This document shows, piece by piece, positions 1 to 14,300 of a DNA stretch of 64,000 nt (position 1 is the first letter of the stretch; each line of letters begins with the position of its first letter). This DNA is from Ectocarpus siliculosus (taxonomy: Eukaryota; Sar; Phaeophyceae; Ectocarpales; Ectocarpaceae). The notes beneath the pieces are model-generated. The model ran no database searches. It was not told the DNA's origin and was given only the letters and a program-made list of their open reading frames with translations. Location: NCBI GenBank assembly GCA_000310025.1, contig FN649758.1:2668954-2732953 (forward strand), given 5' to 3'. Position numbers and translations under genes: made by a program.

Positions 1-4
1 GTTT

Positions 5-35
<31 letters not shown>

Positions 36-125
36 GTTTGTTTTTTTTTTTTTGTTTTGGTTTTTTGGGTTTGGGGGGGGGTTTTTTTGAGGGGGGGGGG
101 GTGGTTTGGGGGGGGGGGGGGGGGA
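1..125. other. low-quality contig edge (poly-T / poly-G)
   Basis: The first 125 bases are almost only T and G homopolymer runs, with one A in the first 90 bases. Ordinary mixed sequence begins at about 126. This resembles an untrimmed read or contig end, not biological repeat, and no reading frame there should be trusted. Confidence 0.75.
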
Positions 126-441
126 GGGGCGGGCGTTTCACACAAGCGACTCATAAAGTGCCACACTACAACCCCCTCACAACCGTGACCGTTCTATGCA
201 TACGCAAAAGCCTAAAATCAGTACAGGCACACCAAGCCACTGCACGGAACAAAGCACCCCGCGTGCGCGGCATCAGACAAAGACAGAAAAATTCCTTAGC
301 CCTTCCTTTCCACACTTCATAAACGGCAGCACAACCCTTGGAACTCCGCGTTCATCACCGCCGTTGTGACACACGTGCCATCGTTCACAGCATAGAAAAA
401 GAAAACGTATAGCCTTAGCCTTTGTCTAGTCTTCGTCTCAC

Positions 442-3400
442 CGCCCGACGAGCGAGTTCCCTCTTGCGCCGTCCCATGGTACCGGTACGGCGCGCCGCCC
501 GCTCCTGCGGGGCCACCCGACCCCGCCCCCCCACCCAGGGGATTGTACCCCTGCCCAGTCCCGCCGGTAGCGATGTCGAAGCTCCCCTCCTGCCCGCCGA
601 CCTCGTTGATCACCTCCGCCAACATGCCGAACTCGTTCATGCTGAGTTTGGCAGACCGCGGGCCTTCGGCGCCAGAAATGTAGGTAGCGTGGGAGAGCAA
701 CACGGAATGGGGAAGAGAGCCCGGCTGAGATTGCCACTGGGAATATGACGACGTGCAGCGGTACGTCTGCAAAAATGCCGCGAAAAAACATAATCTTGGC
801 CAGTTTGAGACCGAAAATCGGTGTCGACGTGTGGCTTGCAGCCGCGTTCGCGGAACGTACTTCAAGCATGAAGAATGGAAGGAAGTCGCAATATTGCTAC
901 TCCGACATGCGGCGTGATACACTCTAACCAGTTCTGAACTGAAACCCTAGAACGCAACTACGGGTGCTACGGTGCTACAGTATTGCTGCGGTACGGTAAC
1001 ACTTCGCAGCCACGTTCCCCTACTCCTACAGCGGTGCCGAACAGTTAGCCCACGTAAGCAACATACAACATACCTTCAGCGCCACCCATTCTCTCGCGGT
1101 TCGCGGCCAGCTGCCTCGCGTTGGCCACCGCATCCGTGACCTGACGCGGCACGCACAGGATCAAACAGCACCACCGCAGCGGAAACACGACACGAGTGAA
1201 GGATAGGGAAGACAGGACAAGACAAGACACGAATACGTGCAAGCAACGACCATGTGATCGCATGGCCACGGGACAACTCTCGTTGCGACATCTACACTCT
1301 TGAAAGGACACAGCAGTCTCAGCGGGTGGATACTACTATGAGGTATACAACCGAAAAGCCCAACACCAGCGGGCTGGCTGTGTAGACAGATCACCCCTAG
1401 TTCGTCTCGCCATGAGCTTGCTGGCAGACACCCGGCACACGCTGTATTGAAGTATCGTCTACTGCCACAACTTGGACACCTCGTCAACAATCGGGGGGCA
1501 CCAAGGGGCTGTAAAAAGGCACACCCTAAGCCTAAGCTTGCTTTTGTGCCGCACGGCAACACACCCTCATGAAAAAAACACACTTGAGCGACGACAAACT
1601 TGATTGCTGGGCTGCTTGTGGAAGCCAGTCCACCGCCACATGGGGCCGGCGGGGCTTGTACCCCGCTGGTGCCCTTGGACAAAAAATAACCTCACCACAG
1701 CAGTATTGTAACGGTCGACGACTTCTCCTTCTCTTTACGTTGTAACGCCTCTCACCTCTTTACCCAAACCCGAGAATTGCACCGCCCGACCCACCGCCTC
1801 CAGAGAAGTGGACATTGACCTTTCGGACAGCGCGCACGGGCGAGATATATGCGACCGACAACGCGGAGGAACGAAAACACGAAAAAACAAAAATCGTCAT
1901 CGAAACGCCCAAAAAAACAACTAGACATCGTTGCCGCTTGGCGTGGACGTTGGCGTCAACGAGGAGTCGCGCCGAAAATGACATCAAACTGCTAAGCCAC
2001 GATTTTCGGCTCGAGCGATGCCGCGATAATCGAAATGCTGACACAGTTTCCATGTCTTGCGTGTGAACACATGAGAGTAAACACAGATTTATGTAGGCAT
2101 ATCCGGTGCCTTCGGCTAGCAAGAGGCCATGAACATTTACAAATTCTGAGGTGGGTGAGGCTTCACCAAAGTCGTACAGGCGGTACCAGGGCGACCAACA
2201 CTTGGCATCACTCTTCCGCAAACGATCAACACCACACCAACACCCCTCTCCAGATCGAAACCTCTCATCTGTATCAAGTGAAATAAGCAACGCGAACGAA
2301 TGTCATTCTGAATAACCTTACGCATCAACCTTCCTCCCGTGAAGGAAGTACAGGCGCACGGCCACGTATGAACACCATCTACAGCTACGGCGTTGTTGCG
2401 AACGGAACTAACGTCGCACGCTTGAAACCATCGGTACCAAGCCGTCCCTGCCCACCCCGTACATACAATCTTCAACAATACCAAGAATGTGTATGCTCCG
2501 TGCTTTACCTCGTGTGCCTGTGATTCGCCGGAATCCCCGTGGGGTCCATCAAGACATCCACCACCACGGGCACCACACCAGACCGCGTGGCTCTCCTCCT
2601 GGTTCAGGCGCGTTCGCAGACGAGGGCAAAGGAGGGAACAAGAAAAAACGTGGAGACCCTGACCACTGAGAGGAATGCCTCACAAAAATGGGGAAGGTTG
2701 GTGCTGTACTAGCGCGCGGGGGGGAGGGGTGATTACGTGACTGCAACTTGTACAACCCGATGCAGAATCACACAAGTCCCGCGCCCCCGTGATAGCCCAA
2801 CAGTACATACAACAATACCCCCCGCCCGTCGAACTATACCCATCTCGTTTCTCTATTGCAGCTTATGATCTACACCATAAAAGCCGGTACCGCGCGCGCC
2901 TACAACAAGCCGGGGTTCGGTCTCCTCTTCCGCTCTCCCGCTCGTTCGTTCTCACCTCTGGGGAGTCTCATCCACCTCGGGCACGCTCCAGTTTCCGACC
3001 CTGGTCTCGCCCTTGTCCTCCCGCACCACGGACATCGCGGCCGACCCGGACACCGCCGCCTTCCCATTCCCATCGCCGGACGGAGAGGAGTGCCGCGCTC
3101 GAGACGTCCATGGATTGCGCAGTCGGGACATGCGAGAAGGTCTGCGTGTGGGCAGGCAGGCGGGGTACCGGATGGGACAGGATCAGCGTCGGGGGGGGGG
3201 GGGGGGGGCTACTCATGTTTTGCATGCCTTAGCGGTTACACCATTGACCGCACGTTCTCTCGATAGGGCGGAGCATTGTTCTCGCAGGACCGACCACAGA
3301 TGGCCAATCGTTCCTTCCAACTTTGCCAAAGGTGGCTCCAAAATGTCTTTCGCTCATATATTTATCCTATCGATATTACTTCCCCCTTTTCAATTCATTT

Positions 3401-6400
3401 CCTATGCCCCAGTACAGCTACCGTCTTCTCCTGGCTACTCGATGCCTCAAACATCCGCTGTGTCTTCCTTCTACTTTTCGCAGCTCAGCCACATACACTT
3501 CCCTCCTTGTGCAACGGACATTCCGCAATTACATGAAAATCCGGTCTTCGCACTCGGAGCCGTTTTCACATTTGAACATGACCATGCGTGTGGGGGGGGG
3601 GGGGGGTAAACAGGTAGGCGTTCACCGTTCCAGCAGGTAGTCATTCTTACAGCTGGAGACGGCTTGGCGCGCGCACGTAAACTGCACGGTTCATGTAAAG
3701 ACGTGTTTTGTGCGCCAACGACAGTCAACGAGTAACCGTCGCGGGGATGGGATGGGATGGGATGGGAAGGCATGTTTTGCAATCCCCCCCCAAACCAAAC
3801 ACAGAAATGACGCTTTCGTGCAGCGCTCACCAACGCGTGGTGCACACAACTGATGCGCTTCGAACGAAGTCGTACGGTATGGTGGTGAGAATCTACTCTC
3901 CATCCACCATGTTCTTCGTAGACAAACACTATACTTGGCATCTTCCTCTTGTCCTCTTCATGGCACACGACAAGACAGCAAAGACAACAGAAAGCCATAA
4001 TAGGCAAAGCTAGGCTAAAACACCATCCCCGCTAATTCTTGTGTTTTTTCAGCTGAAAAACCATCAACGTTTCTTGTTTACAGTATTCATCTACACCAGA
4101 GAACAGCACTGTGCAACAAAAAACGGGTATGCTGTGTGCTGCGTATCTCTCCCTCACCTGCCGACGCTCTTGGGGACGACCTCCTGCTGTGGCCTGGGTC
4201 GTTCCGGGCTGCCAGAGTCGCTGTGACATGTGGCCTGCACATGGCACGACGACATCAAAAAAATAGTTGGCGTGCACGCGCGGGGGTTAGGGGGGTCGTT
4301 CGAGAGCTACTGTAAAAACTTCACACGGAAACGCGGCCGGTATCTAGATTTTTTTTCCGTCGGTATCATGACATAACTGAGAGCTAAAATTATACACGGA
4401 AACGCGGCCGACATCTAATTCTTTTTTCCATTGGTAATGATATAAGCACAAACGTAAGGCAGGTGTCGGATGTTTCACTGTACACTCCGCGGAACGGTAT
4501 ACTGTCTAGTCCACCCTCCCTCGCTGCTATCGCCCTTCGGCTCGGCTAACCCCGCCTCCCTTCAAACATGCATCCACACACTGGAAAACGCTATGAAAAG
4601 CACCAGAGCAACACAGCAGTTGCAATAGATTACGTGTGTCAGGGTTAAACGGTCCTTCTGTCTGAACGGAACCAGCGAACCACAACATGTACAGGGAAGG
4701 GCAAAAAACAAATGTTCAAGGCTATCAACTCTCCGGGAAACGCACATGACCCGCGGGGGTGGCCACCGTAGCCGACCGTGCACGGTTCTCTCCCGGGGGG
4801 TCCTCCTCTCGCGGAGGAGGGCTGCAGAAAGAACAAAAAAAAGCAAGAAAGAAAGAACGAAAATAACAAAGAAAGAAGAATGAAAAAAGAAGGAACGACA
4901 GGGAAACAGAAGAACAAAGAACAAGAACGAAAGAAGGATCAAAAGGAAGGAACCACAGCAACAGGTAGGGTGGGATTAGGTCGGGGTGTGTGTGGCCAGT
5001 GGTATCCTTACAGGAATCACTTCGAAAACACAAGAAACACGCACGCACTCCACACAGAAGCTGTCAGTTTGTAACGAAACCATGCGCCAAGAAAGGACTG
5101 GCGAGAAATGGTTTTGTCAGTGACCGTCAGGCTACAATAGCGGAAGTGTCTCGTCAGCTATGAAATACTCGCTTGATCTTGTTGGCGAATGATGCAGTGC
5201 CTTCACCGCAACACAAACCAGAATAGACATCCCACACCATTGCACGACAAGCGCACAACAAACCGCCGCACCTGCTGACGCCTCACGCGAGGGTACGAGT
5301 CCCCGCTCACTCCCCATGCCGGCACCACAAACCCAACACCCAAAAACACTTCCAGCACATTGCTCTAAAATGGTATAGAGCACACTCCTGCCGTTCTACC
5401 GAAACTACAGCCTGCCCTGACCCGGCGTTTAGCGCAATCGACACAGATACCAGCCAGTACAGCAGTACAGCAGTAAACACAGACCGTGCGACACGCCACA
5501 CCGCGGACGCCAAGGCAGCTAAACTAACTCACCTCCTGCTGGTGCCCCCCATCGTCCGGCTGAGGGTGGCGCGGTGGATGCTTCGACTGCTTCGCCTACC
5601 CCTGGCTCCTGCTGGATACGGGGATCTGCTGAGATCGTCCTCGGACACAGGCCCCACGCCTGCACACGAGTACGGTAGGTGCGTACAGACGGAGGTAGGG
5701 TTGTAAATAAACGTCCACACAGCAGCCGAGTCACTCCGTTACATACGCTGTACAGCCCAAGCAGCGAAGTGTGATGCGGTTAAAACAGCTCGTAGCCGAA
5801 TCCGTGGGGCCGCCGTCCAGCGGCTGGAAACGAGGGAGAGCTGCCGCATCATCGATCGACGAAACTGCGTGTCTGGTCCAGACAGCAACCCGGCGAGGAC
5901 AAGACAGGAGAGGACAAGACACGAGAGGAAAGGAGACAAGACCACACAAGACAAGCATGACAGCCGCGTTGACCTATCTAGGTCTCGAACCTAGCCAGTA
6001 CATCGAATGCATGCCCCGGCGTGTGCCGTCCGTCATGCTTCGCAGCCCGCATGAAAAACGAAAAAAAAAAAAAACTCACCGACGTTCACGTCCGGAACTT
6101 CTCCCCGGCGAGAGGGGTGTCTGCCGCCATCTGCCGCCCCCTTTGCGCGGCCCTGCGTCCCGGACTCTTCCTTCTTGTCCGACAGCACCTTTGTTCGTAC
6201 GACATATGGCGGTTCAAAGTACAGCATGGGCAAAAACGAGCGCTGTCAGAACAATGGCAAACTACCCGCGGATCTCTGTACCAAAATGCGTTTATGATGA
6301 ATGATGCTACAAAAAAAAAAAATCGCGGTTGTGGATATTCGGTCCTCCAAGGATAGTCCGCCAAGCCTCGTATCATTCCGGGCAGCACGTTGGTGCTGGT

Positions 6401-8322
6401 GTGGAGTCAAAATCAAATGGTGGCATGGATCGAAATTGACCCTTGACACTTTGACATGTAAACTCCACAAACCGGACTAATGCTTGAAACAGTACACACG
6501 GAGGGAAAGGAAGGGCCTCATCATACCGTACTAGTCCCACATATTGTGTGACCTGACGCAGTAAGTCAGCGCAACACGCGGCATAGACCGTAATACAACC
6601 GGAGGAGTAAGCGGTGCACAGAGCATGGAAAACACGCGGTCGAGGAGAGCAAACGAAACAGAACGTCAACACAAAAAGAAAAAGCCGTTACATGGACAGC
6701 CGGCAACGTCTGGTGTAGTGCGGCCTAGCCCCATATATAGACGAACAAGGACCAGAAAAGACGGACACGCACACGCGCACCTTTCCGTACTCCTGTATGA
6801 GCCATTTGCCCTTCTCCTCCCGTGAGATGTCCGTCCACCTGCTCGCCACGTCGAAGCCAGAACCTTCCGACCGCTTGCGCTCGTGGCGTGGGCGGGCCTG
6901 CGATACGGGGCGAAAGGGAAAGACAGACAAGACAACAAGTCAACAAACCGTGAGTCGGGGGGTGGGGGGGGGGGAGGATTCGTCGCCAATCGGGAAGAAA
7001 TTTCGAGAAAACATACTTCCAACGTTCTTGTGTTTTTCATCCGTGGCGGAGAGTGGAAGACTGTGCATGAATATTGTGCCTCGCAGTGACCTCTTGGCTC
7101 GAGTACGCACGAGTCGTTCCGTTCAAGACAGCAAGCACGGGTGAAATAGCATCTCGAGTCGCACCTGCCCCGCCCCGCCGCCGTCCCTGCGATTGCCGCC
7201 GCCGCCGCCGGTCCACGTATCCGCGCCGGGACCCTCGGAGCGTAGGTGGTCGCTGATCGTGCTCCCCTCCAGAGAAGACGATCTCGCGAGCGACATCACC
7301 GAGCTGTGCGATTGGGGAACCATGGGCTTGGCCAGGGGAGCCATGAGAGACATCTCGCTGCAGTCATTGAGCGTGGCAAAACACGGAACAGTTGCAAGGC
7401 GAGCACGGAGGGTGGGGTGTGTGGGGAGAGGGAAGACAAGATATGCTCAGTTCTTTCGTGCCCCGGCTGCACTCTCCTCTTAAGCGTGTTGACCGTGCCC
7501 CGAGACACAGCCGCTAAAGTACATGCCGCTATGTCGACATCGACATCGACATGGCATGGTTCCCGCACCAAATCCCCTCCACCACAGTCATCACACCTAC
7601 CACTCCATATCTCATCAAAACGCCCAACTACAGAAGCGACGGCCCCGAGACCACAAAACCAACGCAAAAACCGCAACCCCATACATATCCTCCACGCGCG
7701 CGCCCACTCACGAGAATCCTGTGAAGTCTACAACCCGGCCCTCGCGCCCAGCCGCCATCGCCGCCGCGGTGGCCGCCGACACCCTCCGCGGCCCCCCGAC
7801 GGCGCTGCCGGCGGCGGAGTCCCTCGAGAACTTCCTCCGGTGCATCCGGTCGTCCGCCGCCCCTCCCGCCAGCTCCGAGGCCGCGAGCAGAGCCGGGTCG
7901 TGGTGGTGTGCCCCCCCCGCCCCCGCTGACGGGGTCACCAGGACCATGTCTCTCGTCTGAGAAGCGCCGTTCTCATCGGCGCCCGCGCCGCCGCCCCCTA
8001 CACCCCCCCCGGGGAGGCCCCGCCCACCGCCGGCGGCTGCAGCAGCAGACCCCGCCCTGGCCCCCGATGATTTTCCGCCGCCGTTGTTGGCGGTAGCGGC
8101 GGCGGCGGCGGCTGCTGCAGCGGTGGCATCGAGCCCTGCGCTCCCCTCTAGGATGTTGAGCTTGAAGGAAGGTCTCCTCGTGGTGGAGGGAATCCCTGCC
8201 ACGGACACCTGCGGCGTCAGCGACTCGGTGTCGGTGACGGTGGTCGGGCTCGGGGGGCTCTTGACGTACGCCGTCCTCTCGGCGGGAGGGGAGTTGGAGC
8301 GGGACGCACGCTTCGCGATGGC
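442..8322 (-). CDS. giant gene, exons 34-44: C-terminal part seen in this window (incomplete)
   Basis: Exons: 8322-7712, 7357-7165, 6897-6781, 6188-6080, 5659-5533, 4220-4158, 3141-2956, 2598-2509, 1819-1756, 1140-1074, 663-442. Exon 34 is Ser/Pro/Ala-rich with a short basic segment (TTRRPSFKLNILEG). Exons 35-40 are mostly disordered and basic apart from helical pieces such as WTDISREEKGKWLIQEYGK. Exon 41 reads like a beta-strand segment (SGVVPVVVDVLMDPTG). Exons 42-44 return to helices: SLEAVGRAVQFSGLGKE, VTDAVANARQLAANRERMGG, MNEFGMLAEVINEVGGQEGS, then Gly-rich sequence. Exon 40 could end at 2976 instead; 2956 was chosen because its donor (CAGAG|gtgaga) is better and gives the phase needed by exon 41. 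Exon 44 ends in phase 1 at GGGCG|gtgaga, so translation continues beyond the left edge. Confidence 0.65.
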
Positions 8323-11300
8323 CTGCGTTCAAGCGGGGGATTTTCGTGTTTGTTAACGTAAGCCACCAAGAGTAAGAGAAAACGACAAAAAAAAACCCGA
8401 CAACACCGCTTGCACGATCGATATATATATATATCCCTCTGCGTGCAATCAACAACAAAGCATTCGCGCTTGAACGTAGGCCAAAGAGTTGACAGCAGAC
8501 TGCAAATTACTACCAACACATACCGTTCCCATATTTTTCGTTCCCCGCAACCGTCAACGCTACAAGAACCTGTGAAATTGAAAATAGTGAAACCTCCCTG
8601 TGCAACCCGGCTGGAAGACGCCAAACATACCACAGAAAGGCGTAGACCGGCGCCCACAACACATCCAACAAAAAAGCGGTACACAAAAAAATAAGGACCA
8701 AGCTTACCTGCCCGATGGAGCTCAATGCGTTTCGCCCCGTGGCCCTCGCGTGCCGCCGCCCCCCTCCCCTTCGATGGTGCCTCTTGTGGGTTGCCTGTTG
8801 CCCGTGGTTGAACGAACGGTGGCGGACAAAAGCCGTAGCGGAACAACAGCGAGAAAGGCGCTCACTCAACGGGCCATAACCTTCAAAGTCACTCTTTTTT
8901 TTTTTTTTACTGATCTACAATCCTTTACAATTAGTAGGCAAGCCCAGTAACCAGTACCTCGTAGTCTTCTCTGCACCACAAGGTAGCCTAGAGCCTTTTG
9001 AGAATCACACCAAACTCTCCAGCACTGCCATTAACATCATTCTTGAGCCCGACGAACCAGTCACCTCCGCCGACGTACGGAGCATGCACACATGACACGA
9101 CACGTACCTTATCCTCCGAAGGATAGAGCTTGACCCATCCGTCAAGCAACGCCCAGCCGGCCAGCAGATGCGTGCTGTTGGGCAAAGCCGCCGCCACGAG
9201 AGGGTTGCTCAACGACGAGGCGTGCGCCGGCGGGGGCCCGGACAAGACAAACGCCAGACGGGTAGCCCTCTGAAGGAGTCCATGGATCTGCTCGACCATC
9301 GACGGTGTGCATTTGGGAGGGGCGTATACATACGTAGAGGCGAGGTGCGGATAAAACTGAGGACAAAACATAGTTCTGTTGTGGCCTGAAAGAGGGGTTG
9401 TGTCGCCGACACAAGCGTACCTCGCGACGATACTCGAGAAGCAAGAGCCGCCAAGCACCGAGCGCACCGCTGGTACAAACCAGATACGCAACACCGGGAT
9501 GACGCTAGTAGCTCCACAATCGGTGGCGCGTGCGATCAGGCAGGTCGAAACATCGCAAGGCCGTGGTACCAAAACAAGCGGCGAGCCAGCCTCCCGCAGC
9601 CCAAAACAGACAAGCACAACAATCACGAGTGCCTGTGCAACACTCTGACCGAAGGCGCTCCACCTTCCGCGAAATCTCTTCACCAGTACTTGTCGCCATT
9701 GCAGCAATGCAATCGATGACAGCAAGACACGGTGAACAAGCTCTACCCGCCAAGGTGAGATGGACCCCCCCCCCCTCCCCCAGACCTTTCGCAAGCTACA
9801 AAAAAAGTCGCGCGAAAAACAGGCGCACGCCGATCGACACGATATTTCTTCATCATGCAGCAGTACCTTGAGCATCATAGAAGGCGGGAATGAGATCGTC
9901 GGGAAGGCGGGGGCTCGAAGAGGTGTCCCCGCGGGCCGGTGAGTCCTCCTGCTGCCGGATGACAACGTCTCCCCGGCCATCGCCGAAGGGTCCCTCTGGC
10001 CTCCCCGCTGAGCACTAGGCCCGCCTGCCGAAAAAAAAACGAGCGACGCACGAAAGGTTACCCATGACATTCCGTCGACATCATCATCCTGTCGCCTTGC
10101 ACCCGAAAACCAAATCTTATTTTGTTGTTGTGCGGCCGACAGAAGAGAAAACGAATGTCGACATGGCTTTCAGAATCCCCGCTCAAGCAAGGGCCGGAGA
10201 GCAGGCGGGAGGATACGAGTCCTCCTTCGCGACAACCACAGGGCCCCACCCTCTGGGTGCCGCGTAGGGGCACGCAAGATACCCCCCCTCCCCCCCCTAT
10301 TCCCCGTCACGCACCTGGGCGTGAATGGCCAGCCGAACCGTTGTTGGCGCCCATCGAGCCTTGAGCAGGCGTGACCTCTTGCCTTTGGAGGTGGATGAGG
10401 CTCAGCAGCCCCGCCGCCTCTTTCCACGCCTGGTAGCATTGGAGCACCCTGTCGTTGGTTTTCCGTGGGAAACGATTGGGGATACCGGGGAGGCGGGGGA
10501 GAGGCGTGATCGTGCCAGGTGAGGAAGAGAGGCCGCAAGGCGGCGACGATAAGGCACGGTTGCACTGGAAGCATGAAATTTCGATCTGTCCACTACGCCC
10601 GCCTAACATGGTCACACGCCATCCAGACCACGAGGAGGAGAGGAAAGGACAGAGAGACACGGGGTGGCACTTATTATGCATGACAGGAAAGAAAACTCAC
10701 ACAAACCAACCGCCATCTGTACCGTTTCATGAATTGTTCTAATAGTCAAACGTCGTTCCGGAAAAAAGACATAAGTATTGAAAAAAGCCATGATACACTG
10801 GCACATTCTTTGTTTCGGTCCACAACATAAAAACAACAATTGCTTGCCTGCCCATAAGCCAGTTGACTTCCGCGGCGTTAAGGAGGGCAAGCGCCAGCAG
10901 GAGCGGTTCCCCCGCATCTCCCGCGAGGCCCAAAGAGCTCGCCGCGCGCGACTCCAGCCCCTTCAGCACCGCCGCTCCCTGGTTCATCGCCGCCTCCTTC
11001 AGAGGTACCTGCAGTTTTTGTTGTGGACGTGGTTATTGTTGTTGTCTAGGACAAACGATGATGCAGATAAAGGGCATAGAAAGTTTGCCATGGATGCAGC
11101 TGAGGCGGATGACCCTACTGCAATGTACGCTGGCCTTCTTGATACGTGACAACCCCTACACTAACGTACTGAGCACAAACCATCGATTCGCGAAACGGAG
11201 GCGGCTATTTAGCGTCCCCGTGCAGCTCCGAGTATTGTCGTCAAAGATCTCGCGCGAAACGCATTCACGAATCGCAAAAAAGTGGGACACATTCAAGAAC

Positions 11301-14300
11301 TGCTTCAAGAGGCGACCCGCCGCCGTCGACCAAGAGCTGTTCGCAAGAGGACCACATAAGCGCCACAAACGTAACTCACAGGTGACCCCAGGCCCCAAGA
11401 ACCTTACCTGTCGGATGGCGACCTCTGCGAACACCCTGGAGAGCTGCATCTCGACCCCTCTGGCCTTGCACTTCGCCTGCCGGTTGGAGGGGGGGGGTTG
11501 CGGAGTGCACGGTTTCACGGGACAGGTGGCGTCATTGGCAACGGGCCAGAAGCAGTCCTGCAAGTAGCTTCCTTACTACGGTACAAGTTTAGATATCTCC
11601 CCCCCCCCAACTAAAACTTTTCACGTAGAAAGTACACACGGCTTAGAAATAAATCGCCAGCAGAAACGACCACAACCAGCAAGCAAAATAAACAACAGCA
11701 AGGCAGCGGTCCGACCATCCGTGCCTGACGCAACAGTCCAGGACCCAACCGGTCAACACTGTTCCATCTCATCTGTCGAGGTACTTTCCTCGACGTACGG
11801 AAGGAGCATACTTCGGTGGACACGACCATCACGAGGAGAGGAAAGCCGACAAGGGGAACAACCACGCCAGCCGCCGAAGGTTCTTCGGAAGAATCAGCCC
11901 TGACTTTTAAAGTCGTCAAGATCACACAAACCACGCCAAAGAACGGCGGCAGCTATTATTTTTCCCGCCGAGACCAAATAACGGTACAACAGTCGGGGGA
12001 GGGCAACGCAACATACCTGGTGGTACACGTCGTCGGCGCTGCAGAAGTAATCAAGCGCGAGGTTAAAGGCCTCTTCCGCTTTGCCGGCGTACTTGGAGGT
12101 CTCCGACGCTGTGGCAACGAACAACAAAGGAGCACGGGAGGTAGATAGGTAGATAGGGAGTGAGAGGGGGGGAGAGAGAGACGTACACGCGCACAGATTA
12201 CGGCATGTCCGAGTCAAAGGCACGTCAAGTCAAGTCAGTCGTCACGACTTCAGCAAAAACGGGGGCTCCGTCGCTGCAAAAGGTCGACCGCGGCACGACG
12301 AGGGAGGGATGTGCCCGACACAAGAGCGCGAGTTGAGGGACGTTCACTTGGCGTCGGGTGACAAAAACGGTGCTATGCATACGCTATTTTGTTGATCCAA
12401 GCAACTCAGTCCAGGTTCAAGAGACATGCCACATGCCACATGCCACACGATGAAGAAAATTCTCGCCGAAAACTGTCAAAAGACACAACATCCCTGCACA
12501 AGGACGTACTCGAATCCTCCTGTCTTGGTGCGAGAAAAGCCCCACTGCCCCACTGACTGACTGGCCTACAAGCAATTCTTCGCGAAACAAAATAAAGGAA
12601 CATTCTCCAACCAACGCTCGGCGTCCATTCTACCGCCGAGATACCCTTCTGCAACGTAGCCCCTCTTCCTCTCCATCGCTGCGAGGAGGGGGGTAACTCT
12701 AAAACCACACCATGTAGCGCCAAATGGTTTCGTGCCCAACCAACAGATATAAACTACGCCGCGATACCCCTCTGCAAAGCAATCTCTCTTCATCGCCGCC
12801 GGGAATTGGCTCTACACATGTAGCGTCAACAAAGCCTTCCGCCGAAGCACAAGTAATACTGCTGTAGTCATGCAGACTGACTGGCATCCTACCTGCAAAC
12901 TTCTCCCTGTCAAGCTGCCCCGAGGCGGACACCGTAGAGGCCGAAGCAGTCTCCGCACAACCGGCGTCGTCCATCGCGTGCTCCTCCAGCGTCTGCGCCA
13001 TGTGCAGCTGGTAGCACCGGCCTCGCAGGTACATGAGGCGGCCCTCGTTCCCCAGCTGACGGCTGTCGGTCGACACCGCCAGGGCGATGCCAATCCACTG
13101 GAGCGCCGATGTGGGGTCGCCCGCCGCGATGCTACACCTGAGGTTTCAGGAGAATAGAAGAAAACACAACATGTTTATCCGGCGAAAGAGCGGTGTGGCC
13201 GTCTCTTGAAATCCATGAAAGAGAGCGCCACGCAATTCAGTCGAGAAAGATCAACATCGCAGGGTAGTATCACAGTAGAGGCAAGAGAGAGCACGAAGGA
13301 ATGGTGGAGGAACGGCACTTCACACAGCAGCATTACTCTCTCTCAAAACACCTCAATCTCGACCTCATTCCCGTGGCCACAATCTGCATTTTTTTTGCGG
13401 AAACACAAAAAAAGAAAAAAAACAGCTACACAGGGGCACGAGTGTCGCCCACTCCCATCACCACCAGCAACCACAAAACGCCTTCAGGGGCCTCACCTCG
13501 CTCGGAGCACCAAGAAGTCCACGTTCTTCACCATGGCGACCATCTCGTAGACGTACTTGTCGCCGCCGAGCCCAGCCAACCCCCCCTCCTCGCATCNNNN
13601 NNNNNNNNNNNNNNNNNNNNNNNNNNNNNNNNNNNNNNNNNNNNNNNNNNNNNNNNNNNNNNNNNNNNNNNNNNNNNNNNNNNNNNNNNNNNNNNNGGGG
13701 CTTCACTTGGTTGGGAGCCCAAAAAGTTCAATTTTTTTCCCATGGGGGACTTTTTTTTAGATTTTTTTTTCGCCCCGGAGCCCAGCAAACCCCCCCCGGC
13801 GGCGGCCGCCCCGGCGGCCCCGGCCCCAATTCCTTCCGCCCCCCGCCCGGTTAATGCCCCGGGAAAGGGAGGGTTTTTTTCGGGGGTTTGATTTTCCGGG
13901 GCCCCGGGAGCCCCCCCCCGCCTTCCACGGGACCCCCCCTCCCGGCATGGGGGTGACGTTGGCGGCGAGGACGGAGCTGTTGAGACGGTATTCGTTGCCC
14001 CCCCCGGAGGTCGTGCGCCTGTGGCTCGCCTGGAAGCATACAAACCAAGAGAGGCAATTAAACGGGGGGGGGGGGGGGACACGTGAGGAAACGAGGCGCC
14101 CGTGGCACGCCAGGGACACAAGCAAGCGGCGGCACTCAACACCCACCGCACCCCCACCATCCAGGGAAACAACACACCCGACGCCACACTTACACAGATG
14201 GCGAACTCACCTTCACAGGAACCACCAGATTCATGCACTAAACGGCAGATTCATGCACTAATCGGCAGCAAAAAGCGGCGGCCCTCTTTAAGGAACTTCA

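Noticed and set aside
3744-3769. Telomere-like GGGAT repeats
   Set aside because: Only four or five units, internal to an intron, and not the TTTAGGG or TTAGGG type.
13301-14238. ORFs running through the 100-N gap
   Set aside because: They exist only because N is translated as X and because of the duplicated, degraded flank.
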